Of a stretch of DNA of 64,000 bases, positions 10,901 through 23,400 are shown piece by piece. The notes beneath the pieces are model-generated. The model saw only the letters and a program-made list of their open reading frames with translations, was not told the DNA's origin and did no database searches. Source of the stretch: Auanema rhodensis (Eukaryota > Nematoda > Chromadorea > Rhabditida > Rhabditidae); NCBI GenBank assembly GCA_964057225.1, contig OZ059898.1, positions 5,890,001-5,954,000 of the forward strand, given 5' to 3'. The position numbers and the translations under genes are program-made. Each line of letters opens with the position of its first letter. Position 1 is the first letter of the stretch.

Positions 10901-13804
10901 TGAGCTGATCTAACTTTTATGTTGAACTAGCTATTATGCTGGATGAAAGATGATTACAATCATCTATGTCGTATACAGATGGAAATATTAATTTCTTTTC
11001 AATTTTCCGAATAAATTATTTTATAATTTATTTGAAATATTATTTTTGATGCTTCATTCACACTTATCTATAATGAATAAAACAGTTGGATTAAATCAGA
11101 ATTATAAAAGGATCACATGTGGGTTCTCTTGGATGCAATATGATCGAATTAAACTATTCATTGAATACAATCTAAACACAAAAAAAAACTTAGAATTTTG
11201 TTTTTAAAATAAAACAAACAAATAGTAAATGTAATGATTTTAAATTGCTCATCCGATAGCAAGTAAAACTATGATTGAAAATGAACTATCAATTCATATG
11301 TATACGCGCATGATGTCATTTGTCATTTTCATTTGACGTCAGTAAACTAACTCTTCATGTACTGGACATTTAAAATCATAAAACTTAATCATGAAAATTG
11401 CTAGAAAACAATATAATAAAAAGTGTTTGAAAAAGTTTCAAACAATTTCATAAAAAATTCTCTTTCATTTTCTTTTTAAGAGAAAGAGGCTAAAATTTAT
11501 TGTGAATTTTGCATTTGAAATATAATCAAAATAGAACAATGAACGAAAAGATGAAAATATTCATCTATATAACTATATTTAAAATTTAAAAGAAGGATTT
11601 ACATACTATCAGATACATAATATCTTCAGATTTTCTTTCTTGTTTAGAATACGACGTCATTCAAATCGGATATATTATATACATTTATAGACATGTACGT
11701 GTCCATATCCATACATATGGGCATGAACATATTCTCCGCCTACACTTATCTATAATGAATAAAAAAAGTTGTTCTTTTTAAAGAAACTTATTTTCTACTT
11801 AGTACTTGTAAGCATATACTTAAGTAAGCTTAATGAACATAAAAATATTTTTATTGATGATAACTGGAACTTGGAAGCAAAGGAACAACAACATTTTAAA
11901 AATATTTTCATTTTACAAACCAAAGAATCTCAAATATATTTCATATATCAAGCAAGCCCTTTTCAAATATACATATACATATATACAGTTCTGTAATAAA
12001 TTTCAAAATTACGTATTACCTACAGTGAGTTTATTTCTTTTAAGTTTGTCTACTTTTGAACAACTTTGTATATTACATATACACATAACAACTATATAAA
12101 AATTTAATTTCAAAATATTGTATTATATGGCATTAAGTATACATTTTTCTTTTTATTTTAAGTAATAAAATTCATATTATATAATTTATATTTAGATGGG
12201 CATATCTATCTATGAGTGTTTATTATAGATACAAATGCATATCATCAGAATTAAAAAATATTAAGAGATATTGATAAGATAATATTAATAAGAATCATTG
12301 TTGATATTGAAGTTAGACGATTGATAAGTTTTGAAACGATGTTTTCCAATTCATTATCTAATGCTCAATTACAATTTTAAAAAAGATATGGTTCTAATTT
12401 TAATGACGAGAGATAAGAATAGAAAGGAAACTGAGATTCAACTTCTTATTATTGGATTAATTTTCTTCCGTTCAGGTTTATAATAGCTTCACCTGATCTC
12501 ACAGTATTTTTCCAGAATTTATTTCTCTCAACTCAATGACAGATAGCTATATCATTCATCTATCTTCATCATATTTCTTTTTATAAAATTAGAAAAAAAA
12601 ACAGAAAAAAACAATAATAGAAATAGATTTCGGTGATCTTTATCTTTCAAAATGTCAAACTACATATCAAGCAACATAGCTTAGTTTAGTATTTCATTAT
12701 TCTCATTTATCATAGCTTATCTTGTAAAGATTTAAATAATATCTGAAAAACTTATAATAAATTTTAAAAACAATTTTTTATAGTTTTAAAATGAAAAAAC
12801 ATAAAGATGTTACACTTTAAGATACCACGAAGTAAGAGTAGGAAAAACATTTAATAAATACGAGAGGTGATGTTGAGTAATAACGATTGTAAACATAATG
12901 AAGCTCAGAGAAATACAACGAAAATTAAAATAAATACATTTTGTTATCGAAAATATATGAAAAATAATGCATCATTGAGTTTTATGAAACATTCATTTTT
13001 AAGTTTTGGATATTCAGAAGAAGTGTATTGACTTATAAGTGTAGGTGGGAACATAATGATGACATATAACACAAATATCAAAAGATATTATGAAATTAAT
13101 AAAAAATAGAAAAAAATTAATAATTACTAAGTAAAGATGATTTAAAAAAACCGATATATTTAATTTTAGATAATTACGTTAAGTTGCTGGCATTCATTTA
13201 TGTTGATTATATTTAAATATTTCATTAATAATAATAAAAACAATTTTAATTCATCAAATATATATGTAAGTATAGAAAAGTGGATAAAATTTAATATATC
13301 TACATATATAAGGTATGATTATAATTATAATAACTAAATTAATTATTTAATAAATAATAACTATAATTGTTTGTCAAACTTTCAACAATGCTTGCGCTAC
13401 AGGTGAACATTAAGCTTATGTTGTTATTTTATATTTAGTTAATTATTTTCTAAAAGGCATAGTTATATGTTATTCATCAATTATAGTATACATGGTGTAC
13501 TTTCCTTTGCTTTTTTTCAATAACTTAAGTAATGTAATAGATGTCAATAGAAAATATGATATTATATACTATAAAAACTATTTGATGGAGTTAAAAATAA
13601 TATTCACATTACAGAGAAGAAAAAGTAAGAGAGAGAATGAGAAGGGGGTATGGGAGAATAGTTCAAAGATATCCTCGTGGTCATTCTAATATCATTAATT
13701 CTATTTCATTATTTTTACGATTTCAAAGCATTTGGCTGAACCATGTCACATGCTTCAAGTTTCAATGTGCCTCTTTCTGCCTAAGAAGCCAAACATAAAC
13801 AGAA
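7959..13804. other. Long AT-rich gene desert
   Basis: Nearly 6 kb with no supported gene. The short open frames here are AT-driven, lack splice partners and encode low-complexity hydrophobic or Lys/Asn-rich strings. A slightly more complex patch at 8340-8960 is probably promoter DNA for the gene at 7958. It includes an unconvincing minus-strand frame at 8899-9099. A 23-bp direct repeat occurs at 11060-11082 and 11742-11764. A CRE-type octamer TGACGTCA is at 11334-11341, and another lies at 7393-7400 just beyond the small gene. Confidence 0.55.
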
Positions 13805-14029
13805 ATGGAGGAAAAAAAAGAAAATGACGAACAAACATTTCAAATTTGTATACTCTTATGTCACATAATTGCTATTATTCAAGTATTTCATCTTGGAACA
13901 GAACAAACTTTCCTTGAACTTCAACAGCGTAAGATATTTTACATAATTAAAAATGAAAATATAGTCAAAGACGGGGTCAAACTTAAAGTTTCATCATCAA
14001 AGATCTTTCTGATTAGCTATTTAGTATAG
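13805..14029 (+). CDS. Possible small signal-anchor protein (unsupported)
   Basis: A frame of 74 codons starts three bases behind an AG (aaacagaaATG), so trans-splicing is possible. It encodes an acidic/basic leader (MEEKKENDEQ), one hydrophobic segment (ICILLCHIIAIIQVFHLG) and a Lys/Ser-rich end. A GTAAGA donor and a TATAG acceptor would remove 36 nt in frame, leaving 62 residues. Both versions stay open. I know no relative and the composition is AT-driven, so it may be chance. It is listed because the start context and internal splice sites fit a real gene. Confidence 0.28.
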   Translation: MEEKKENDEQTFQICILLCHIIAIIQVFHLGTEQTFLELQQRKIFYIIKNENIVKDGVKLKVSSSKIFLISYLV

Positions 14030-15783
14030 TTATTTAAATTTTGATCTTGGAAGATGAGAAACTAAGCATTTTGTCATTAGGAATTTCAATTCGTTCAACT
14101 TAATTCCTCATTTTTAACAAGATATCTTGCAAATGCATCTCAATTAACATTGCCGGATAAGAACTCGTAGGGGGTGCGTGGGTTTCATGAAAATATAGAT
14201 ATTTTTGATCATTACGTATTATAATCAGAACATAAGATAATGCTTTGTCCTTTCTTGAAAAAAAGAAAATTTGTACAAGATTATGTTGAATAAGTGCTTG
14301 TAAAGGTTTTTTTTTATAAGAAATTTGTGCTTATTCAATGAATCACTATAAGTAGCTCGACGACATTTAGTATGGCCATTTATCAGCTTCCGGAAAAGAA
14401 AGGGTTATAGTTAGTTGACAAAGTGAACTTTTATCTGATATTTTCAGTAGATAATAGATATTAAAATATTTTAATGATCTCTACAAGTAAATTAAATGAT
14501 ATGCCTATTCATCTGTATGACGTAGTCATATTCCAAAAGTGGTTTTGATCTTTCACAGAAGTATAAACAAAAGAAAAAAATATTTTTATAAGTTTTGCAA
14601 TAAAAACCAAATATATATAATTACGAGGAAATAGATTAAGATGAGGCTTTAATTTCAAAAAAATCAAATAAATGGATATATATATATGTGTATATATATA
14701 TGAGGATATAAACATTACTAAGAAAATATAATCTTTATATTATTAATTTAGCATGAAAACTATGTTAAATTATAAAAAAAAAGATTTTGCTGAACATTCG
14801 TATGAATGTGACGCCAATACGGAAACGAGAAAAAGAAAAAGAATCGTGGGTGTAATCTTAGTGAGACATAAAAATAATTAAACAGATATTCCATTGGTAG
14901 AAAATGGCCTTTATTTAAAAGGAATTTCTACAAGTGATGCAAATCTAAGAATTGAGATCATTCTATAGAAGATTTCATCAAAGTATCGTAAACCTAATGA
15001 ATTACTTTAAAAATAAAGTTATTGTTTATTCAATTCGATGCAAAAGCCAGAAGCCTCTATAGGTTGTGGACCATCTCCGAGATGCTTGGGCGGCTCTTTA
15101 CGAAGTATTTAATTTCAAAAAAAAATTTAAATAATAAATTGAAAAATGCATAATTGATCTGATACATTTTAATACATTTTTTCAATATTTATGTTTTTTT
15201 TCTTTTATGTTAATATAAAAACCTATTTTTTTGGACATTTTCACTATGAACAGTATATGAGAAGCTTTATTGACGTCATTGTTGTATACATATAATAGGC
15301 TATAACTAAAAGGAGTGTCTGTCAATATTACTATATACATAAGCTTGAACGAACTTGAAAACTTTAATGCACTATTTATCATTTTATTATAAAAAAAAAG
15401 ATTTTTAGTATTTTAATCGAAATAAACGAATATTGAAACAGTTCACACCAATAAAACGAATGAGGTTTAAGAAAATTTTAAGTATCATATTTTCTATGAC
15501 TTACATTAAAATTTGTAACTTTTTTCCTTTTACAAGTGGATGAAAGAGAATAATATATGTTGTATTTAATTTCTCATAATTTCATGATAAACCATATAAT
15601 ATTTTTTATTAAACTATAAAGTGATGTTTCATTGTTTGATAAGTTTCACTGTGAAAATAATTACGGTGAAATGATACAATGACATAATTTCGAATATAAA
15701 ATCTTAAGGTACGCAATTTGAATGAATGTTATCTCATACTATATCTTATAAATATGCAATAAAACTCTAAAGTACTTTTAGCC
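14030..15783. other. AT-rich spacer upstream of the galectin gene
   Basis: There is no supported gene. The spacer contains a CRE octamer TGACGTCA at 15271-15278 and a coding-like minus-strand fragment at 15019-15093 followed by AATAAA (see findings). The rest is A/T-run sequence. Confidence 0.5.
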
Positions 15784-15791
15784 TTTATATA
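15784..15791 (+). promoter_or_regulatory. TATA-like element of the galectin gene
   Basis: The sequence tttatata lies 56-63 bp before ATG 15847, in front of a short, more complex leader. The assignment rests on position and sequence only. Confidence 0.45.
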
Positions 15792-15846
15792 GCTAGTTAG
15801 AAAGCTAGAAGTTATCAGTTGTAAGTTTCTGCTCACCGACTTTAAG

Positions 15847-17679
15847 ATGCATCATCACTCTCATCATCATGGAAGATGTAAGTTTCTTCATTTTTTATTT
15901 TAAAAAAACTGGTATATCTCTGATATACGTTATACAAATTAGTCATCAGGTTTATCTAAGATTCAGCATTTTTTCTATTGTATAGGAAATTAATTTCTTA
16001 TCTTAATAAGTGATGCGAAAATTGTAATACAACCAACGTGGAATATACAAATCTTAATTGCTTCTAGACTAAATGGTTTTTGTTCTCCATCAGATGAAAT
16101 TAAATGAAACATTGTTATTATAATATTTTTGCAAATTGATTGATTGAAACCGTTTATATCAAAGAGTAGAACCTTAGAGAAAAAGATTTTCGAAGTATTA
16201 AGATAGTTTATAGAAAAATATATGATAAGAACGTTTGTTTTGTATTATATATACATATAATACATAATATCTATATGTATATTTTATATTATATATCAAG
16301 TAAAAATATTCTAAATATTGTTTGTAATATACTATAAACTTCAACATTCTTTAATCTGAAACTATAAAATTATAAATCTTAAGAATCTTTTTTTTTCTGT
16401 AACGTATGTATTAAACACTTGGATGATTCACAGATTGCTAAGAGCATATAGGCGTTTTCTATAAAAAGGGATTTAAACTGTCATCACTATATCTTCAAAT
16501 GGAATTTTTGTTTATAATTCCAATGAGTCATTCATAGAAATATGATGGTCCTGCCTCCTTTTTACCCTGGAAGATAAGAATTAACACTGATAAACCCTAA
16601 GCGATTTCAATAAAAGGGCTGAAAAATATAGCTTGTTGTCATATGATTATTCCTGTATAATCTGTTCTAGAATAGAAGTATTCTTGAATTTAATTTTCTT
16701 TTTAAATTATTTATATTTTGATTTTAACAACATTCAAGCTTCATCTGCCAAATTTCAGCAGCAATGATTGGATCTGGTGCCGCCGTTAACTTCGGAAACG
16801 AATTCTTCAACATCGTAAGAATATCTAGAGAAGACGTTAAGTTAATTGTCTTCTTCTTTACAGTCCTGCCCAATTGAGATCCCAATTCAAGGATTCGGTA
16901 ATGGCCAACATCTCCGTGTTGTCTGCGTCCCAACCCGTGGACAAGAGAACAGATTCCACGTAAGTTGAAGAAGTGAGATAATCAAAGTAAATTTGTATTC
17001 CAGGTAAACCTTCATAGCCCCCAAGACATTCTTCTTCACTTCAACGTTCGCTTCGACGTAAGTTTTAAAAAAATTATAGAAAATTCGATAATAAGTAGCT
17101 TTGATAAGAAAGTATTACTGATTGTATGAACAAAAAGCTTAATAATGTAACCAAGAAAAAGATATTTTTCTTTACAAATAATCAAAAATTAAATAACATT
17201 TGGAAAAAAATATCAATATCTTTAGGTTCATCTAAGACATTTAACTAATTCAATTTATTCAGGAGCGCGCTATTGTCCGTAACTCCACTCACGGAGGAGC
17301 TTGGCAAAACGAGGAGAGACACTGCCACGACCACTTCCCATTCGAGCACGACAGAGTTTACACTCTTGAGTTCATTTCCCAACACGGACACATTCACGTG
17401 AGTTTCAAAAATAATTAAAATTGTCTTTAGAATATCAGATTTAAAATTAGGTCTTCTGATCATGCCAAAACATAATTTGCTCTTTTATAGGTCAAGCTTA
17501 ACGGAAGACCATTCGTTGACTTCGCCGAACGTGTTCCAGGATACGATGCCAACCTCATCACCGTAAATATTTTTATTTATTTTTTCTAAATTTATAAATC
17601 GAAAAGAACGGTTCTTTAAAAATTATTTTTTCAGATTGGTGGAGATGTCGCCGTCCACTCAGTCCACGTTTCCCATTAA
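15847..17679 (+). CDS. Single-CRD galectin with His-rich N-terminus
   Basis: Galectins bind beta-galactosides and are secreted without a signal peptide or act in the cytosol. Seven exons join in phase (15847-15877, 16759-16814, 16864-16959, 17004-17057, 17263-17397, 17491-17562, 17635-17679), giving 162 residues. The carbohydrate-recognition domain covers about residues 30-162. All signature residues are present: HFNVRFD supplies H, N and R; IVRNS supplies V and N; WQNEER supplies W, E and R. Binding should therefore be intact. It has one CRD, whereas many nematode galectins carry two in tandem. The N-terminus is unusual, with MHHHSHHHGR encoded on its own small exon, then SAMIGSGAAVNFGNEFF. 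Intron 1 is 881 bp; the others are short. The coding exons use C-ending codons far more than neighbouring genes do (CAC, TTC, AAC, GTC), which suggests high expression. A poly(A) signal follows at 17685. Confidence 0.94.
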
Positions 17680-17684
17680 GCCCT

Positions 17685-17690
17685 AATAAA
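17685..17690 (+). terminator. Poly(A) signal of the galectin gene
   Basis: AATAAA begins six bases after the galectin stop codon. Such short 3' untranslated regions are ordinary in nematodes. Confidence 0.6.
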
Positions 17691-20416
17691 AAACAGTTTT
17701 TGCTATTTTAATAAATGATTGGTACATTGATAACTTCCTCTTATTTTATAATTCTGGAAAAATTATTGGTGTCAAACAAAAGAAAAAACCTCGAATCCAA
17801 GAAAAAAAATTTGATAAATGAAACAGGAAGTTATTCGAGAACAACCGATCATCACGTCTCTAAAGCTTAAAAAAATTTTAGAACGAGTCTATATTCAGAT
17901 GATTTTCATATTTTGCTGTGACGAGGAATCAAAATACTCGAAATCAAACTTGCCCTTAAAGGTCTGTCACCGATCACTACAAGAAAAATCAATAGACAGA
18001 GCCGACAATTGGGGTCGTCGGACGTAGTAGTATGTGGGTTTAGAGAGAATATCAACCGCAGAGAGATTAAAGAATCAGAGACAGACAGCCTACGTTGTTT
18101 AGGTTTTAGGAGAACGAGGTGGAGAAGAGAGTTGAAAGGTTTGGTATGTAGAGTGAAATAATAATAGAGAGGTTGAAAGAAGAGAGAAAGGAAGTGAGAG
18201 TTAGAGAGAAAGAGATATGAAGGAACGTGAGGAAAGATGACCAGTTGGAGAAAAGAAAATTATAATGAATACCTAACTCTATTTCTACCTGCAATCTTTT
18301 TCATCAAAATATATGTATATATTTCATATTATGTCAACTATGCTATTTATACCCCTTAATTTTTCGTTTTCAACCAAATAATATTGAATTTGCAATTTTT
18401 TCTTTTAAGTGAGCTTCATTGTCGTATGTTTCTATCAAACAGCGTTATGGCTCAAATCCATCTTTGTTTGCTTTATTCCTCCTTTGAATCAGTTTTCTTT
18501 CTTGTTAGTCTAATCTTACTAGAAGGCATGTGTTCAACATACATCATACTTTGTAGTTTAACTGAGATTCGAGATATTTTACTTCGTATACTTGTTTTAA
18601 TGTATTAATATAATATAATATGTCACCATATCGATTAGTTTATCTTTTTTATTTCCGAAAACCCATATAGATAGTTCTTCATATAACTTCTATTTTCAAT
18701 TTTCATTTCATTTTTTATAATTCAAAAGTAATTCAGGCCACTTAGAGAATTGTTCACATTGTTACCTGAATTCATCACCTTTTTTTCATTGATTATGTTT
18801 CGAACTATTAAAAATCCAAATAAACTGTTTGTACTAATTGTTCCACGTTGTAATTCCAACTCTAGACAATTGCTTTGTCTCAAAAGTGCCACGATATAGA
18901 TATATGAGTCTAATATACTACATCAATGATATTTGAACAACAGACTATTTGGCAAATTTGCTTAATATTTCATTTTCATTTAATGTTTCAAACTTATCTT
19001 TTATAACTTTAGATATTTCTATAAAATCGTAATATTCTCAAACTTTTTATATAATCTTTCCTTGATTACTTACAATCAGGTTCTCATTTTTTTCTATTTT
19101 TAAATTTTTACTCTTATTTGTTTATTTTGATGTAAAACATTTGCAAATTTTTGCACATATTGCTTATTTTCGTGTTAATTTCTTTCAATTCATATCCCTC
19201 GGCTGTCATTTGATACTTAATTATCAGAATATTTTAATCTTTTTCGATAATGTTTTGTCTTGATATTTAGGTAATACCTTTAACTCAATGTTTGATTAAA
19301 TAATTATTTTACAATATCTTATTTCTTATATTTTCTGTTTGTTTATCATTTTTAATTATTTTCCATAATTTTGACCAATTCTCATCTCTTTAATGGTTTA
19401 TAAAATTTTTATAATAGAAATATTACTATTATTGTTTTACTATTTCTCTTCATTCAGTTATTAACAGCTTCAAGTGGATTCTTCATATATATTATATATT
19501 ATTCAATCCTCATGCAACTACTCAATTCGTACAATTCATTCTATTCGCTATAATTTCCAATATTTTTTCTTAAGAAATAACCTACTCACCATTGAACTTA
19601 TTTCGAATTGTTGAACATTAACGCTATTGTTCTTCACATGTTCTCTTTAATACATTTGAAGCCTCATGTAATTAAGTTTTTTTTCAGTTGTTGCTTGTAA
19701 CTCAAATCTTCCCTTGTCCTTTTGAGACACACCAGATCTTATATTCTTCTGTTTTACTTTTTGCGGCATTGTTTTCCTCCGTTTGTTTTTCTGTTCGAGG
19801 TTCATAACCTTTTTTTTATTTGAACTTCTTTTTTCATGTCTTGTACATCCGTTATAAATTCTATATCTCTTCTTACATGCCAGCTAACATATTCATTTTA
19901 CTCTTTTTTTGTCCTGTTTTACTCTCTATATTTCTATCATAATTTTCTACCAAACTATTTTTTTTACAAATACCTGAACGAATCTTTATCTAGGATTCCT
20001 TTAAGTTTTTATCATATATAATGCTTCGAAGAAGCCTTATATTACTGAAGTTGTAAATAAAACAGAATTGAATTGGAATTTTCCTCATTTTCCAATATCC
20101 ATTTCTATAAACCCTATCATATTTTCAATTTTTTCACTCAAATATTTCGTTGCATTGAAACGCTTTGCTATACTTCAATTTTTTAAATTCAAATAGTATC
20201 TTCAAGAAACTTGTAGTTTTTTTATTTATGCGCTTTTATTATTTATTTCTATACTTTATTTTATACACTAATTTTTATATTCAATTTCATAGCATCTGAA
20301 CTTGGTTAATTCTCTGTTCATAATTTATTTTTTGAAATAAACTCACTCAAATTCGTGTTATTTATATATTAAAGCTTCTCGATTTGGAAAGTTTTCTAAA
20401 TATTAGTCTTTTTAGG
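17691..20416. other. Intergenic region upstream of dpy-19
   Basis: About 17.8-18.25 kb is a GA-rich patch (gagaga-type runs on the plus strand). It includes a motif shared with 22809-22828. About 18.3-20.4 kb is strongly T-rich on the plus strand and holds no splice-consistent gene. The open frames here are poly-pyrimidine artefacts rich in Phe, Ser and Leu. Confidence 0.55.
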
Positions 20417-23400
20417 ATGGCAAAAGGGGGTTCGAAAACTAAACCAGAGAAAAAGGCTGTTGCAGCAGACTCACAAGTTTCATCGAATCAGCATTCAATA
20501 TGGTGGATTGGTTCTGTTATATTAATAGGTACGAGCATTTAATTATAATATAAATATATGAAAAATATTTTATTTACAAATGAAATCGCATATCTATGTA
20601 CATTGATGTCCAAAAGTATTTGGGTGAAACTTTTTCTTAATAATATTAAGAATGTGGATAAACTATCATGGCCAATTTATATAGAAATATATTTTTAATA
20701 CAAAAGCTGAAATTCTATTAAATGTTCTCAGACCATTTTAATAGTTTGATGTTCCTGATTTTATTAAATGAAAAATTTCCAAATACTCTCTTCCAATAAA
20801 AATAATATATTGGAATAAAATATATTTCAAACTATGTATGCCCGGATAAAAATGATATAAAACATCGTTAATTTGTTTGTTTGTTTGTTTTTTTAAGCAA
20901 AAAACACACATGTATATTCTCTAATAGAGAAAAATCTTATTGCTGATAAATACAGCAAAGAGCATATGCTCTTGAGGTAACGTGTTCTAATGTCTGAAAA
21001 TCGAAGTTGAATGATTGAAATTTTGGAAGAGAGAGCGACTACAAGAATATTAGAAGATTCAGAATGTATATGAATGGGAATTCCTGCCCTAATTGATAGT
21101 GTCATCGCGTCATTTCAATTATACTCGTATTGACCACGTATGGGATTATAACAACCGGCAAAGCTGTTGTTCATTTTCTCAAAAAATTCGCGCAACACCT
21201 AAACTCATTTTGATTTCAAATAAATACAAATCTCCTAAAGCTTACTAATTGCTCGTGATGAGGACGAGACTCGATCATTGCTCGATAATAATCTTTGAGA
21301 GAATGTATGAGATCATGCTTTCTCAGTCGTTCCAGAGATCTGAAAGGAGAGCGATCAGTAAGAGTTTAAATCAAGGCTTTCATACGTTTTTTCCACATCT
21401 GACACATTGTTTATGATGTGTTGAAGAACTTCAGGTGGTTGATTATTAGTTCGCCAATTCTCGAATTCGTGACGATCCGAGTCTGAGAAGCTACTAAGCT
21501 GCAATAAAATAATTGAATAAGTTACAGAATATATATAGGAAGCTGAGTAAACCGAGAATTGTTTTCACTCACTTGGCTAGTAATGATATTGTCCACCAGT
21601 TCACAATTTTCTTCACGTGCTGCTCGATCAAGTTCAATTCTAGATTCCATTGGCATAGTTTCTACAGCTCGACGAACACATCGTGGACTATCGGCATAGC
21701 AGTCTAATCCCCCTAAATTATTAGATGGTTTGATGAAGATATTTGCATACAAATAATTTTCAATCCCCAAAAAAACAATTTTCTGAACTATTACCTCCAT
21801 TGAAATCCCGTTTTCCACTTAGCCAAGCTTTGAGTGCTGCCCACAGTCTAGCCCAAAAAGACATTTCTAACGCTTCAGCGGATTTTCTGAATTCAAACAG
21901 TTCAATGATTGTATTTGCTTAAAATCAATGAAGATGTTTATTGTGAATGTGAATACCTTTCTGCAAAATATTCCAAAATAGCAACTTGATCTATAACGGG
22001 TAATATTGGTGTTAGCTGTGAATTCCATATTCCTCGTATCACACTATAGATACTGGCGTTCTGAAAAGATCCACATGTAATCATCGTTTTTGAATTAATG
22101 TATGAATTGAAATCAGAAAAAAATTAATTATTATACGTGATATGCTTCTACCAAGTCTACATATAGCTTATTATCTTCTGTTTGAATGAAGCTAACAAAA
22201 TCCGTATTGTTAGCTTCAAATTCCGATATAATTTCCGCTATGCTATTTTCCTGTAATTATAGCTTATGACTTATACATCTGTGTACAAACCTTTTGCTTC
22301 TGATCAATCATTGTTTTTAGTTGAGCATATCCTTTTTGATTCATATATTCTGCTAGATTTTGTGTATCATTCTCAGGTAATGCTATTAGAAGATAAAATA
22401 AGGGGAAATAATTTTCCAATAGTCGATAAGGCTCTAAGTCAGTTGTTGACGATACATCTGTACTGGTAAGATCATGGATGTTACCATTTTGAACAGCTTC
22501 ATCAGTTGCTACTAATAATTTTGTAGCGAGAGTGGATAAGTTAGTAAGAGGTATTGTTGTACTTGTAGAACCAGTTACGGAAGCAGATGTTGCCTGATCT
22601 GCTGTAGCATCGTTCGAAGCTAGTATGACAGGTGGCAAAAATAAAAAAATTAGAATCAGCATGTATGGAATATGTATGCAGTGAGTTGTTCTATAAAATG
22701 CTGTATTGTCTCCTGAAAAAGAAGAAATGAGATATTTAGCCAATCAGCTTTTTTTCCTGAATGAATGCAAGTATCCTAATGCGAATGTTATCGGGGGGAT
22801 GGTGATAATCGAGAACAACCGGTCGTCAACTATTAGAAACATAACAATGAACGTTCACGCATAATAGCCGATGTCTATTTATTCTTTTTTTTTTTCAAAA
22901 AAAAAAAGACGACGGCATCGTACATGCATAAACGATATAGAATAAGAGAAATGTATGTATATATACAGAAGTCAAAATAGGAAATATGTTGCAAACAAAA
23001 GGAAGTGCGGAAGATGTCGACGTCATGTCAATTGCCCGCCAACATGTTCTGATGATTCTAGAAATAGAATTAAGAAAATCAGTTCAATGTATATCTTCAA
23101 CTATTTTTTTTTCTCTCGTATTTTTTCTACGGAGAAGAGGCAAAAATTTTATGTACTAAAGCGATATTTAAAGCAGACTGTATTCGACCCCGAAAAATTT
23201 GGATTCGAGTGGCCAATCTTTACTAAAAGAATATGAGAAACAGAGACTATAGTTAGAACACATTGAAAATTTTGAGATCGAGAGAATTAAATTTAAGAAA
23301 AAGAAGGTGAACTAAAGAAAGAGGAAACAGAGAGAAGTAGAATATTTTGAAAAAAGAAGATGAGTGCTATATAAGAAATAGACGAAGTTCATTCTGTAGT

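Noticed and set aside
22663-22743. Upstream ATG (MAKYLISSF...) for the nested gene
   Set aside because: A TTTTTCAG acceptor separates it from the signal peptide; the downstream ATG 22662 gives a far better signal sequence.
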